From contig CAXIUP010000035.1 of the NCBI GenBank assembly GCA_964035015.1, positions 372,001 through 436,000 of the forward strand: a DNA stretch of 64,000 nt, given 5' to 3'. Of the stretch, positions 51,293-63,467 are shown one piece after another. Within the stretch, counting starts at the first letter, position 1. Each line of letters opens with the position of its first letter. Source of the DNA: Corallium rubrum. Taxonomy: Eukaryota; Cnidaria; Anthozoa; Scleralcyonacea; Coralliidae. A program made the translations under genes and the position numbers. Below the pieces are notes generated by a model. It was not told the DNA's origin. It saw only the letters and a list, made by a program, of their open reading frames with translations, and searched no databases.

Positions 51293-52436
51293 CTAGAAAT
51301 ACATAAATGCAATAACCCCTCGCCCGCTTTTACAGCAACCCCCCTTGCGCTCTTTTTTATTGGAGGCCTGGAAATAGCTACTCCTGTCGGAATGAAAATA
51401 TAGTTTTAATTCTGGTAGAATATTTGAAAAAAAAACAAAAAAACTCTATTTTTTTTAAGAAAAAAGCAACAAAAAAACAAAGAAAAATTTACGGATGATA
51501 TTTCGTAAAATATATTGAGATGAAAAAAATTGCATGTCGCCTCCCAGGTTTTGATCTCGATCTCGTTCGCGTGCAAGCCGACGATGTTACCAGCACACTA
51601 CTGAAGCAGGCGTCAAAATTTTATCAAAACATTAGGGTTATATTGTACACTTATTTCTTTCCATGTTTACAAAGACCATTGCTCGGTATCTAAAAATATT
51701 TGCATTTTGAAAACTACTCAAACTGCCTGGCTGGTATTCATTTAAGAGATTTTAAATTTATTTAAACAAATATAACAAAAACAGTTTTACATTTCGAAAT
51801 CTGAATTGCTGAAAATGTTTTCACATACATGTTAATGCCAATGGGCCTTAATAAATATTTCAGCAGCATTTGTACGTTTTAAAAAAATGTTCCTTTTCCA
51901 TTTTTTATGCTAAATTACAAACAACCGCTAAGTCATATTAAGTAGTTTTACAAAAAGAAAACTATTTAAAAGAAGATAAGACGGCAGCCACAGGTAAAAA
52001 ATACAACGGGCATCGGCAAGAAAAAACATGCAATTATGGATATGATACGTTTAAAACGGACTTCAAGGAAACACAAAATGTCATAATATAAAACAAAATT
52101 AACAGTCATAGATGTAAAAACAGGGAAACTCGAACAGTTTTGCTACTAAGTGTTCGTGATTACTGAGAGCGACTGCTCTATATTTTTACCGTAGCTTAAA
52201 CTTTTCGGCCTTTATCATCGTTGGTTTTCTATATCTTTTTTCCTCTTTCGAGGTTCGCTTTGACGGGTTTCCTTTAGTCAAGACGTTGATTTGTTTCTGT
52301 TCTTTTGAAATGAATGTACGTATCTCCAAAACTCCTTTCTCAAGTCTTTTTGTCAAGAATATATTACTTCAAATCTTTTTTGTCAAGAACTATATTGTTT
52401 CCAGTGCCCTACAATCTTCACCGCGCGTGGTCCGTC

Positions 52437-52488
<52 letters not shown>

Positions 52489-52608
52489 AATATTCAGATC
52501 GCTCAAACTGATTCGCATTTGAACACGCGTGTAAAGTGGACTCCACGCATGTCGAGATTAGCACCCTCACCGGGCTCCGGGCCTTCGGCCCTACGCCCGG
52601 CTCGGGGA
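51293..52608 (-). mobile_element. Non-autonomous Helitron, copy 2
   Basis: On minus, starts TCCCCGAGCCGGGCGTAGGG at 52608 and ends GTATTTCTAG at 51293, followed by T. Joining the flanks gives CCCAATAT/TACTTCTAATAA, matching the uninterrupted family text CCCAGTATTACTTATAATA at 31740. The insertion therefore made no duplication, as expected for a Helitron. A TA tract lies at 52441-52486. No coding. Confidence 0.85.
52441..52486. repeat. (TA)n microsatellite
   Basis: TA tract inside the Helitron. The related Helitron at 58671 has a TTTA repeat (58794-58832) at the same place. Confidence 0.95.
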
Positions 52609-52651
52609 ATATTGGGCATTTCACTCGATTACATAGCATGTTCTAGCGAAC

Positions 52652-52724
52652 GCCCTCCGTGACTCAGTGGTCAGAGCATTGCACTAGAATCGCAAGGTCG
52701 TGGGTTCAATTCCTGCCGGAAGGC
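52652..52724 (+). ncRNA. tRNA-derived SINE head, second copy
   Basis: Same A-box, B-box and anticodon-loop sequence as 49491-49562 with two or three changes. The SINE continues to 52757, then resumes at 54344. Confidence 0.7.
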
Positions 52725-53477
52725 CTGTGTAGTTGCATTTTTCGCAACTGATCCCGGTGTCCCAGTAAATGTGTCCCCCCCGAAATGTGTCCCCCCAGGG
52801 ACACATTTCCTAGGAAATATGTCCCCCTCTTCGGAAATTTGTCGCCCCCCCCCCCCCCCCCCCCCTCAGAATGATTCCTTACAGGATAATTGATATACGT
52901 GTAATGTGGACAAAACTTTTTAAAAGTAAAAAATATATATTTCTGAAGGGTCCTACTAATTACTGCCCAAGACGGTATACATCTATATTAGAGGCCTTAA
53001 ATAATAAAGAATAGATCGCACATTTACGGCACACCGCAAACTGCAGTTCGAAATCAGCAGTTAGCCGTTAGAAGTTAGGACAAGTTGTATGTTCCGACTG
53101 AAAGCTTCCGTTTGTGATTTGCCGTATGTAAGTATATTCGATTTATACTGAAAGGTCTCCCACGGCGCCATTGAAATGTTAATCGCAGTCGGCAATGATT
53201 AATGTATTTGTTTTTCTATTTTTGAAACCGAGTGCTTCGGAGAAAAACCCGTGCTGAAATAGTGCCTTTTTCAGAGTATGCCAGACCCGAAAACCGAGGT
53301 TTGTTTCAACGCTTTGAAACATCAGCTCAACGATGTTACAATCAATAAAAAAACGAAACTTGAACATCTATTTAACTAATAAATTGGAAATTCAGCATGA
53401 CCATGCCCATGACCACTGACGAAATTGAAATTCTAATGCAGCAAATTTTAATAATAGCGAGGGTCTTTGCTGAAGGA

Positions 53478-53592
53478 AAATTTCGAGTTTAAGAATATAT
53501 GCAGGCCAGCAAACACACATGCACACATATATATTGTGTGTGTGTGTTTGCTGGGCTGCATATATTCTTAAACTCGAAATTTTCTTTCTCGG
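53478..53592. repeat. Hairpin with ~48-bp arms
   Basis: AAATTTCGAGTTTAAGAATA onward (53479) is mirrored by TATTCTTAAACTCGAAATTT near 53564. The loop holds GT-rich microsatellite sequence. Confidence 0.85.
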
Positions 53593-53751
<159 letters not shown>

Positions 53752-53764
53752 ATATAGTGTGCCG

Positions 53765-53925
53765 TGCATATATATAGTGTGCCTCTTCCTTTTCATACGC
53801 CTCCATTTTTTGCGAAGTCCAATTTCGTAGACGTCTGATATTTTCTCTTACTGAGTGCATATGGCTATCAGACTGTTCCACGTTATTCGATAGTTTTGGT
53901 GTCAAAATAATGAAAGAGAACGTCC
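53765..53925 (-). other. Short coding-like minus-strand stretch
   Basis: Minus-strand frame reads [20 protein letters not shown] and [20 protein letters not shown] before running into the TA tract. The composition looks protein-like, but I recognise no family and no start. Confidence 0.25.
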
Positions 53926-54343
53926 GAAAGCCAGCTCGCGGAAGTCTTCTTTACGCCAAGAGCGTGTTGGCTCGAGGGTTCCGCGTGAAACGTTAGTATT
54001 TCGTTGTCGAAATTCTCGGCAGCTCACCATTTTCTTGCTTTGTTATTATTATAATAGTGTAGTTTGCCGTTTTTCAAAAAACGGTATATACGGAAGTATT
54101 TATTATGCATTCACAAACGCAGTAGACGCCTTTTTTCAATGAGCGATGACTCTCAAAAGCGACCCGTATTGGTCATGCATACTGGTGTACGTAGTAGCTG
54201 GGAGATAGGTGATGCTGGCTTTGCCATGCATGTGCCATTCTTTGCCATTCTGGGGGTAGGTGATCAGGAATGGCTTTGCCATTCATGTGTTCCACCTGTC
54301 CCGGGGGGGACACATTTTTTGGGGGGACAGATTTCCTGTGACA

Positions 54344-54398
54344 CCGGTTTGGTCTTAAAATGTATATATTATTTCTACACTCGAATTTTCCTTAGTTA
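54344..54398 (+). mobile_element. SINE tail, continuation of 52609-52757
   Basis: TTTGGTCTTAAAATGTATAT and CTACACTCGAATTTTCCTT match the tail of the family at 31640-31700 (inverse) and 49590-49640. Confidence 0.85.
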
Positions 54399-54905
54399 GC
54401 TTTGTAAATATACGTATAAATTCTGTATAATTTTCTCAATAAGGTTTAAAAACATCCAATTTGGACAAAATATTTTGTAAACATGATAAAATGTGCCATT
54501 AAAAATATGTTTTAAAAGTTTCAAAATTATGCTCAGATGTGCTGTCAGATCGCGGGAAGTGACAAATCCGCGATAGAGAACGTGATCGCACATCTTCATA
54601 ATTGCCTTGATCTTTATTAGTGTATCCGTCACTTCGCTGGTTGACGTTGGAATTGAATGGGAGACGTGGATGCTTTCGACGCTGGTTATTTCTAGTCGCA
54701 TACCGTCGGCGAGAAATTTAACGCTAGCAGAATGAAGCTTTACAGCGAACTCGAGCTGGTTCACGACCACCAGCCGACATGGACTACGCGGATATTTTTG
54801 TGGTTGGCCGGGCTGACTGGATGCATCTTCGTCCGATGTTTGGGGTTTTTGTGAGAAAAGTTGCACATGTCTTGGACAAGCTGATTTTGTGTGGTCTTCG
54901 TTAGG
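54399..54905 (-). CDS. Unidentified open frame
   Basis: The minus strand reads EDHTKSACPRHVQLFSQKPQ, then SSQPGQPQKYPRSPCRLVVV, FAVKLHSASVKFLADGMRLE and TSEVTDTLIKIKAIMKMCDH. It is open for about 170 codons to near the SINE tail. No ATG was found at the start, so it would be an internal or terminal exon. The composition is plausible for coding but no domain was recognised. Confidence 0.3.
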
Positions 54906-55399
54906 TTCAGGTTTAGAGGTGGGCGTCAGGGTTGGGTTTCATTTTCTTTACTATTCAGGATTATCTGGAATTCTAGACCATTTCACAATTCAGGATAATC
55001 ATGTAAACAAATACAATAGATATAAGTGATTAAGGTCAGTAGCAGTAAGGTTTAGAAGAGAGTATGTTACAGGTCGGGATGAAGAACATTTTAAACATTG
55101 ATTTCCAAAAAAAAGTTATTGATGTAATTAATAATTACAGCATTAATGTAGTGATTAGAAAGTTGAGTTTTAAACCGATTAACTGAGGTGGATTAGACTA
55201 CTCCAATAGTACAGCACTTAGAAACTGAACTGTTTCTAGTGATTCTGACTGAATTATTGAGTTGCACAAAACTATTAATATTAGTGACCTGTATAACATT
55301 TAAAATAGATAAGATCTTTCAGACATGGCAGTATGATAATGGTATAGTAGTAGATTAACTGTTTTCAGATGATCATTTGACAGATTGTATGATAAATCA
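54906..55399. other. Spacer, no gene recognised
   Basis: AT-rich with no repeat shared with the rest of the window. Confidence 0.4.
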
Positions 55400-55790
55400 T
55401 CCAGCCAGTTCAAAAACTTAAAATATATTTAGTTGCCCTGCATTGTAGTCTTTCAACCTTACTGATTTTAGTTATTGTTTGAGGTGTCCAAACTTCACAT
55501 GTATGTAGACCAAGTACAGATGCACTAGCAAATATGCAATAGGTGACTAGTAAAATATACCTGCACCCTACGTCTATGCAATACTGTATCTTCATACAAC
55601 ATGAATCCTGATTCCATGTTTTTGCTTTAGAGCATGTTGAGAAGGCTCTTTGACTCTGCAGCGCTGGTACTGTAGGTGAATGTCAGACACTGTAATTTCT
55701 CTATGGAGTTTGGTACCATCAGCATATACTAACACACACTTGGTGGCTGATGTTATAATGGCCGATATGTCATTAAAATATTACTGTATG
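55400..55790 (-). pseudogene. LINE reverse transcriptase remnant
   Basis: The minus strand near 55735 reads CVLVYADGTKLHREITVSDI, a decayed form of the (F/Y)ADDTKL catalytic box with Asp to Gly. 55595-55410 reads SASVLGLHTCEVWTPQTITK and SKVERLQCRATKYIL, the C-terminal region typical of CR1/Jockey-type elements. The frames are shifted, so it is a dead fragment unrelated to the LINE at 30-34 kb. Confidence 0.7.
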
Positions 55791-57695
55791 TAATTGTATG
55801 TGAGGAACATGACTGGTTCAAAATTATTTTTCTGATGAATATCTTTCTACTCAATCTATGCATCAAAATTTATATCAAAATGAACATCACAGTATGGATA
55901 ACATACTTGTGACAAAATTACATTATAAATCCTAATGGACCAATAAAGCTACAATAACTGTCCATTGCCAATCTCAAACTCAAAGACAAGGAACAGTCAG
56001 TAAAAACACAAATGGTACATAAAACAATATGTGTATACAAGCTTCCTACTCAGCATAACAAATATATTTAACTCGTTTAGTAATATTAACTATTAAGCAC
56101 AATGATGACATAATTAATAATGCAAAAAATATAAAGACACTACTGTCAATGTCAACAAACTGTTTCCTGAAAGTCTGTCATCTTCATGAATGTTCCTTAA
56201 TTGTGTTCTCACATCTTGGATTTTGTTTGCAATAGTTTTCATGAGGTTTTAACAGGTCCTGAGTTCAGACCAATTCAGCCAAGATCATTGAACAACGTAC
56301 AGACAACTGTTACATGTAGTATTGCTGAAGCCAATATGTAGAAAACCTATGAACATTGCAATTGCTCGACCAAAGGCATTAGAAAGGCCAGTATAAAGAT
56401 ACAGAATGTTAGCGTTAACTCTGTACCGGCGGTATTAAATATTTATGGAATGTAGAGACCCGCTATAAAGCCATGAGAAAAATATGCTGTAGTCTGTATA
56501 TCGTTGTCGGTTGTAGTCCAGTTCCAGACCCAATGTCGGTTGCCACTTGGATGCGACAGCTTCGGCCGGGCTCGAAAACGTTTTGTGAACAACTGACTTC
56601 AAACACTTCCATGCCAAGCAAGCAGTTGGCAAAAACACTTCACTTTGAACTACTCGATCGAAATGTATGAAAATCCGCCATGATTGAAACATTCAGCATT
56701 TGAGCTGTGACGTCATGCCTGCAGTTTCGCAAAGCCTCTTGGGGCAATATCGCGACCCCAAAAAACAAAAACAATAATCGCGAAACCTAGACTCGGCTAC
56801 CATAGGTAGCCCGAGTAATTAAACAATTTCTGAATGTTGGACATGCTGAAATTACTAGAGTGATTAATTCAACAGCATTTTCCTTGAGCCCTCAGTGTTT
56901 CGATCAGCCCGGCAAGGGACTTGAAGTAGTATAACTAAAATGCCTCATGTCTTGCATGCATTGTTTTTTGGAGAATATTACGAAAATAGTGAAATCACGT
57001 GAACTTAATTATGTCTATCAACTGATTTAACTGCTTAACATACCTAATCTCATCTATCTCGTGTATAAACTGTTTTAAGTTCCTATAATAGAGGGGGGGG
57101 GGGGGGACATTGGGATTTTCGCTATTACGGTATTGTGCTGTTTTTCGTACTGTATTTCGGTAATTTTGCAGCTTCGGTGGGGTATTTTGTTTTATCCATT
57201 CAAGCAGTTTTGGTATTCCTTTAATTTTTTACACTATACTGCGGTTTTTTACGATTTCGTTTTTGCGGTATTGCGGTTCGGAGTACCAATGCCCCCTTCC
57301 TGCCGTTCTGCTGCTTATTCACAACGCTCGGTTTTCGTAAGATCGTGTGCATAATTTTTTGCAGTGGGCAAAAGGCTAAAACTGAACAGTCCGAACAATC
57401 ATTCAAAGCTATATCAATCTGTTTTTATATAACCGTCCCAATTGGTGCTCAAGTCGATTGCGTGTACCTGCTCGACTCAAAAGGACAACTTTAGCGTAAC
57501 TTTGCGCGCGTGATTTCGTATTGTGACGTGACAATTGAGTATAGGTATAGCTCCAGTCATTTTTGTTCCAGTAAGTAATGAATTGGGTGTGAGACATCAG
57601 TTTTGGCTCCATTTCAGCTGAAGCCGCAACTCTACGAACGGTGTTTGGATGCATGTCCAACTGCAAGTGATGGAATAATTTTAAAATGTGGAGCG
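55791..57695. other. No gene recognised
   Basis: Mostly unique AT-rich sequence. A G-run lies at 57091-57107. A 258-bp minus frame at 56435-56692 and a 306-bp one at 57409-57714 have no recognisable domain. ATGGCGGATTTTCAT near 56690 (minus) is a possible first-exon start but closes after 13 codons. Confidence 0.4.
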
Positions 57696-57705
57696 CGGTC
57701 CGTAA

Positions 57706-58015
57706 AAATCGCACATCAGGAGCACCACCCGTAAAAATCTCACGTGCAGCACGGACTGTTAAAATTGCACGAGAAGCAGGGTCCGTAAAAATCTCACGTG
57801 CAGCACGGACTGTTAAAATTGCACGAGAAGCAGGGTCCGTAAAAATCTCACGTGCAGCACGGACTGTTAAAATTGCACGAGAAGCAGGGTCCGTAAAAAT
57901 CTCACGTGCAGCACGGACTGTTAAAATTCACGAGAAGCAGGGTCCGTAAAAATCTCACGTGCAGTACGGACTGTTAAAATTGCACGAGAAGCAGGGTCCG
58001 TAAAAATCGCACGTA
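57706..58015 (+). repeat. 54-bp minisatellite with 18-aa coding frame
   Basis: Five to six units of GTTAAAATTGCACGAGAAGC plus AGGGTCCGTAAAAATCTCAC and GTGCAGCACGGACT. Each unit is two diverged 27-mers. One frame reads VKIAREAGSVKISRAART in every unit until a single-base loss near 57928. Confidence 0.93.
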
Positions 58016-58564
58016 CAGCGCGGCTTGTAAAAATGGCACATAAAACACGGGTGAAAATCGCATGTGGAGCTTGCAAAGACGACGCGACAGCTGTTAAAGT
58101 TGCACAAAAAAGTTTTGAAAAATCTAATTAATACGAGAGCTTTTGTGGATTTCTTTTAAGAAACGAGTACAAAACCTATTTTTCATACTGTTTAGCCTAG
58201 TGCCCTATATAGTCACAAGTTTGTTGCCAACGTTTGTCACCTTATCTAACCGCTATACCGTGCTCCAGAACGTCGACAGTTTGATTAAAAAGTTGCGTCG
58301 CTCGCTAATGCAAGGAAATCGCTTCTGTGCGGGAACCGCATATTAACTGAAAAACAAAGTATTCAGATTAGACTGTTCAGCCGCCATGTTCGAATAAGTG
58401 TGCGCTAGCTATACAATGATAACAATGGCATCGGGGAAAGCTAGCAATCGCTTCGATAAGTTCGATGGTCTTGTGGCCCAAGTCCATATGTCGACGTCCA
58501 TGATATGATCACCCAGGCTAGCCTTCTTCGCGGCGTTCTTCAAGTCGTACGACCCTAAGATTAA
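58016..58564. other. No gene recognised
   Basis: Spacer; 58016-58110 contains degenerate echoes of the minisatellite unit. Confidence 0.45.
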
Positions 58565-58670
58565 AGTGCCTATGAAGTGAAATTTTTTATTGCTTCATTT
58601 GAAAGAGCATCAAAAAGTAGGACAATATGCAGTTTACCGTTCCTTGATATCTTTTATAGTTCCAGAGTTA
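58565..58670 (+). repeat. Dispersed repeat X, left part
   Basis: CAATATGCAGTTTACCGTTC and TTATAGTTCCAGAGTTA match the complement of 62500-62600. The Helitron at 58671 interrupts it; the rest resumes at 60523. Confidence 0.9.
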
Positions 58671-58793
58671 TCCCCGAGCACCAGCCTAGGGCCGAAGGCC
58701 CGGAGCCCGGTGAGGGTGCTAATCTCGACAGGTGGAGTCATTTTACACGCGTGGACAAACGTGATATGCGAACGAATTTCTGTGATCTGAATA

Positions 58794-58794
58794 T

Positions 58795-58829
<35 letters not shown>

Positions 58830-58832
58830 TTT
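58794..58832. repeat. (TTTA)n microsatellite
   Basis: About ten TTTA units inside the Helitron. Confidence 0.95.
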
Positions 58833-59510
58833 GTATATATGTGGTATATATGTGTGGACGGACCATGCGCGGTTAAGACTGGGGCACTGTGGACAACATA
58901 GTTGTTGACAAAAAGATTTGAACAAATAAATATTAAAAGACTTGAGAAAGGAGTTTTTGGGAAACATATATCACTTTTGAAAGAACAGAAACAAATCAAT
59001 ATCTACGTATAAAGCAAAACAACGTCTTGAGTAGAAGGAAACCCGTCAAACCGAAACTCGAAAGGAGGAGAAAGCACGAGTGAAACTTGAAAACCGACGA
59101 AGAAATAAAGGCCGGCGAAACGGTTTTAGTTTACGGTAAAAATATTGAGCAGCCGCTCTCAGTAATCACGAACATTTAGTGGGAAAACTGTTCAAGTTTC
59201 CCACTTTCCTTATGTATATCCCATCACTGTTAAATTTGTTTTCTCTTTTGTGTGTCCTTAAAGTATTTTAAACTTATCTATTGCATGTTAGTTTGCTTGC
59301 CTGTTGTATTTTTTTATCTGTGGCTGCCGTCTTAATAATCTTTTTTCAAATAGTTTTCTTATTGTGACTAACTGCTTGTCCATAATTTAGTATAAAATTC
59401 GGAAAAGGAGCAATTTTTCTTCTGTAAAACGTACAAATGCTGATGAAATATTTATTAACATGTAGGTGAAAACAATTTCAGCACTTTGAAATGTCATAAA
59501 TGAATATTGC

Positions 59511-60050
59511 CAGAGGCGTAGGAACGGATTCAAAGTTGGGGGGCCGAAGTCGACATGAAGATAATCAGTGACCGCGTTTTTAGCGGGGTTCGGGGGTGCT
59601 CTCCCGGAAAATTTTGAAATCTAGAACCTCGGAAACACAATTTGCAGCAATTTGAGGAAACTTTTTCATCTAATTCTACAGCAAGCATAGTTCAAATTTT
59701 AACATAAAAACGAAGAAATTATTAAATCAACATACTTTAAAGCCTCGACAGACGACACTTCACAAAACTGAACACTTTTTAGGGATTGCATGCATTGAAG
59801 TCCCTTTAATAATCTTTCAATAATTGTGTTTAAACACCTACACAATAGATTCTAATTCTTTGTCTAGTTAGCTTCCGTAGAATTAACTTTGTTGTCGTCG
59901 TCACTCGGCAGACTCGGCAGACTTTCCACCGAATACTCGCCATTTTTTAATTATTTTTTTTTTTGGGGGGGGGGGGGGCTCACGGGGGGGGGCCATTTAA
60001 AATTGTGGGGGGGCTCAAGCCCCCCACAGCCCCCGCTTCCTACGTCTCTG
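59511..60050. mobile_element. hAT MITE nested in Helitron
   Basis: 8-bp duplication AATATTGC at 59503-59510 and 60051-60058. Ends CAGAGGCGTAGGAAC and the inverse of CAGAGACGTAGGAAG. 540 bp with a G-rich right side and no coding. Confidence 0.92.
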
Positions 60051-60522
60051 AATATTGCCGTGGCAGGCTGCCAGATTTGAAAACTGTAGCGATGTTTTTT
60101 TGTAAACATGGAAAGAAAGAAGTGTACAATATAACTCTAATATTTTGACAAAACTTTTCCGCCTGCCTCGGTATCGTACGTAGTCTGGTTAACATAGTCG
60201 GCTTGCACGGTAACATGGTTGAGTTCAAACCCTGGAAGCAACGTGCAATTTTCTTTATCTCAATATTTTTCACGAAATATCCTTAAATTTTTCTTTGTTC
60301 CTCGTTACCTTTTTCTTCAAAAAAATAGAGTTATTAAAACTGTAGTTTTTTTATTTCAAATGTTCTACTAGAATTAAAACTATATTTTGATCAACAGGAG
60401 TGGCTATTTCCAGGTCCCCAAAAAAAGAGCGCAAGTGTTTCTAATCAGAGGGAATATCAAGAGGTATTTACAAAAATTCATGCAAAAGCGGGCGAGGGGT
60501 TATTGCGTTCATGTATTTCTAG

Positions 60523-60790
60523 TAAAGATTTAAAGATGTCAAAATGAAGAAAAAATATTGCACAAATAAATTGCTGATTCAGCACAAATTGTGACGTCAT
60601 GTAGTTTGCATGTTAGTTTGGTGAATGTTTAAATTAACTATAGCTCAGTTATTATGTGCCAGAATCAAACGAACCTTTGCACACATATAGTGCAAGATGA
60701 AACAGTTGATAATATCACCAATTTTGTTGTCAAGGTAACACTGTTGTACCCAGGCCCCTTGCACGGATTTTATAAAACACCATATCACCA
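60523..60790 (+). repeat. Dispersed repeat X, right part
   Basis: Continues 58565-58670. AAAGATTTAAAGATGTCAAA, ACTATAGCTCAGTTA-like text and AAGGTAACACTGTTGTACCC match the complement of 62250-62510. Confidence 0.9.
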
Positions 60791-61312
60791 TCGGAAATCC
60801 ACTGATCTCAAATAGTATAATGAGTATATTATTTGAGTTCAGTGTTGGAAATCGCATAGCAAATCGGCCACTTTCATGGGCAGTTTGCGGTCCACGTGCG
60901 TGCTGGTGAATTTGAGAAGGGTAATGGGTTCGTACATCGCGAAAATTCCACGAGTTGTCAACAAACCGTATTCTATGGCAAACCCAACCTTCGTGCTATG
61001 TGCTCGTGGAAGAATTATGGTCGAGCGACGATTTTGAGCGGAGATGTTTGACTTTGAGCTCGGGGTGTCCTCGCTCCTGTCGGCCGTGTATTGCTGACGT
61101 TTACACGCAAGATATTCGTTCTACGCACGTGCAGCTGAAACAGGTCAGCCTTGGATTAGGTCCCCGTCGACAGCCGCAATTTCCGATCGTGCTTTATCTC
61201 TGTGGGCATAATTTTCAAATTATTATAGTATAAACGTATTTTAGGCATGCATAGGTATGACAAGCATTTGTCTGATAATATATTATCCTTATCAGGACAG
61301 AGAAGGTGGTAT
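60791..61312. other. No gene assigned
   Basis: A plus-strand open frame ends 61136-61144 as TRDVYTQDI-like text before CAG/GTCAGC, which could be a splice donor (61141-61147). The frame has no ATG of its own and no domain, so no gene is called. Confidence 0.3.
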
Positions 61313-61655
61313 ATATATTTGTGAAATTCATTAATAATTCATGAGTTTTGCAGCCAATCCAATTTCAGAAATTACGTCACATGTATACCCCTGTAAACCC
61401 CATACAAACTAAAATCAATGATGCTAATTAGTTACAACCACTAGTGGATGTATACTCTTCTGATACAACCACTAGTGCTTGTAACTAATTAGCATCTCAA
61501 TATATACCCCAAAGGGATTTTTACTATTTATTCATTTCACAAGTTGTTTACAACACTCGCGGCCGAGTTGTATTGAATATACAATCACTCGCCTTCGGCT
61601 CGTGATTGTAATATTCAATACAACACGGCCGCTCGTGTTGTAAACATTACATACA
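61313..61655 (-). mobile_element. MITE-like repeat, copy 2
   Basis: Reverse-complement match of 8879-9215, including the end palindrome GCCTTCGGCTCGTGATTGTA and AACACGGCCGCTCGTGTTGT. Confidence 0.8.
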
Positions 61656-62045
61656 TATATTTCTAAAGCTCATTAATAATTCATGAGGAAAATTCAAAAG
61701 AAATTAATGTTTAATCAATGTCTGTTTACCCCGGTACAGAACTGATATCAGTGTCTGTAAATGTGATACAGAACTGTTTAATAAAACATCAGTGTCTGTA
61801 TCACATTTACAGACACTGATCATATCAGTTCTGTGGCAAGTGAGTGTAGAGACACTTCGCATTCAACTATCTTGAGTGAGGTACGCTGGTAGCGTCCTCA
61901 TACAAGATGAAGATGCAAACATTTGTTGCCAAACAACATTTGTTGAAAAACAAATGATTATCAGTATGGCCATTTATGCCATGTCACGTAGAATAGAAAA
62001 TGTGGGACTAATATTAAATTAAAGCGCATGCTCGTATCACTAATT
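61656..62045 (+). repeat. Dispersed repeat, copy 2
   Basis: Matches the complement of 9540-9925 in two blocks. It contains an inverted pair built on ATCAGTGTCTGTAAATGTGA at 61752-61828. Confidence 0.6.
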
Positions 62046-62172
62046 TAACATTCATAGCCTATTAAACCTTACCTCGAAGGTTTATCAGCTGTTAACATGA
62101 TTTATTTTTGTTTAGTTACCTTAATAGGCGTTTTAGAAGTCATTTACAGAATTCGTGTCCGTTCTGTAAATA

Positions 62173-62173
<1 letters not shown>

Positions 62174-62244
<71 letters not shown>
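62174..62244. repeat. (TA)n microsatellite
   Basis: TA tract at the border of repeat X copy 2. Confidence 0.95.
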
Positions 62245-62248
<4 letters not shown>

Positions 62249-62249
62249 G

Positions 62250-62600
62250 CAAGGGGCGTGGGTACAACAGTGTTACCTTGACAACAAAATCCGTGATATT
62301 ATCAACTGTGTTTCATCTTGCACTATATGTGTGCAAAGGTTCATTTGATTCTGACACCCAGTAACTGAGCTATAGTTCATTTAAACATTCACCAAGTTAG
62401 CATACAAACCACATGACGTCACAATTTGCGTTGAGTCAGCAATTTGTTTGTGCCATATTTTTTCTTCATTTTGACATCTTTAAATCTTTATAACTCTGGA
62501 ACTATAAAATATATCAAGGAACGGTAAACTGCATATTGTCCTAGTTTTTTAGATGCTCTTTCAAATGAAGTAATAAAAAATGTCACTTCATAGGCACTTT
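62250..62600 (-). repeat. Dispersed repeat X, uninterrupted copy
   Basis: Complement of 58565-58670 joined to 60523-60780. It spans the Helitron insertion point without a break and so provides the empty site. Confidence 0.92.
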
Positions 62601-63079
62601 AAGAGAACGTCGGCAAAGGAGGCTAACATAGATCGGACTCTCCGAGAATCTTATCGGATTACAATAGTCTCAAACGCCCAGATTATTGTGGCTCTCCCAT
62701 TGAAACACTGTTAACATTTGCAGTGATTGAAGCGTTATTAAATTAAACTGCCTATACTAGACTTAAATATCCCGTTATGTTGCTTATCACGACCGGATTA
62801 TAACTCTTGAGTCCAGTGATTAAACTAACTAATAAGCCCTTCTGTTCATTCATCTAATGGTGCATTGAATTGTAAAAGTCCTCGGGCCCTTGGACTTTCA
62901 CAAATCTTCCCTCGGCGGCGAGGAAATTTAATCGCTAATTTCCCTCAAGTCATGTTATTACTTATAATTACTATTTTGGACTCTCTGTGACTGAACGTTG
63001 CTCTATGCATAACGTTAGTTTCATTCTTTTCTAAACTATTCATCAGCACTTTCTCACGTTGAAATTTGCATTATTCAAA
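62601..63079. other. No gene recognised
   Basis: Spacer; CTCGGGCCCTTGGACTT and CTCGGCGGCGAGG near 62881 are short palindromes of unknown meaning. Confidence 0.4.
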
Positions 63080-63395
63080 ACAGTATGGAGACACTTTAAG
63101 CCAGGTTATTTCATGATCGAGATGGTTTTCTTTGATGTACCGCGGGCTGTATATAGCATACAGCCCTTGAATACTAATTAGAAAAGAAATGAAGAAAAAA
63201 ACTAGGAAAATCTTTGTCCAAGGTAGAAAAAAGACATAACTTTGTTGGAAAACCTCCTCAATCATGAAATAAGTCAGATAAAACCCTCGAACGTCGGGAT
63301 GTATGCGATATACAGCCCTGGGACGCTGCGCGTCCTCGGGGCTGTATATAGCATACATCCCTCGTTCTCGGGCTTTATCTCTTACTTAACGTTAA
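63080..63395. repeat. Fold-back repeat around GGGCTGTATATAGCATAC
   Basis: GGGCTGTATATAGCATAC occurs at 63145 and 63338, and its inverse near 63300-63322. The tightest hairpin is GGATGTATGCGATATACAGC / GCTGTATATAGCATACATCC. It is non-coding and MITE-like. Confidence 0.7.
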
Positions 63396-63467
63396 ACTAT
63401 GTCAGACTCTTCACCTGGATGTGTTAGGAATTTATTTGTAGTCTAATGTTTATTAATTTAAATTTAG

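Larger units (their letters stand above)
58671..60522 (+). mobile_element. Non-autonomous Helitron, copy 3
   Basis: Starts TCCCCGAGCACCAGCC after host A and ends GTATTTCTAG before host T. The repeat copy at 62250-62600 holds the joined, empty site (CAGAGTTA/TAAAGATTTAAAG) with no duplication, proving precise A/T insertion. It shares the 5' end with the coding Helitron and the 3' end with copies 1 and 2. A hAT MITE is nested at 59511. Confidence 0.93.

Noticed and set aside
60955..61233. 92-codon plus frame with a GTCAGC donor
   Set aside because: No ATG, no domain, and no matching acceptor found before the TPR exon.
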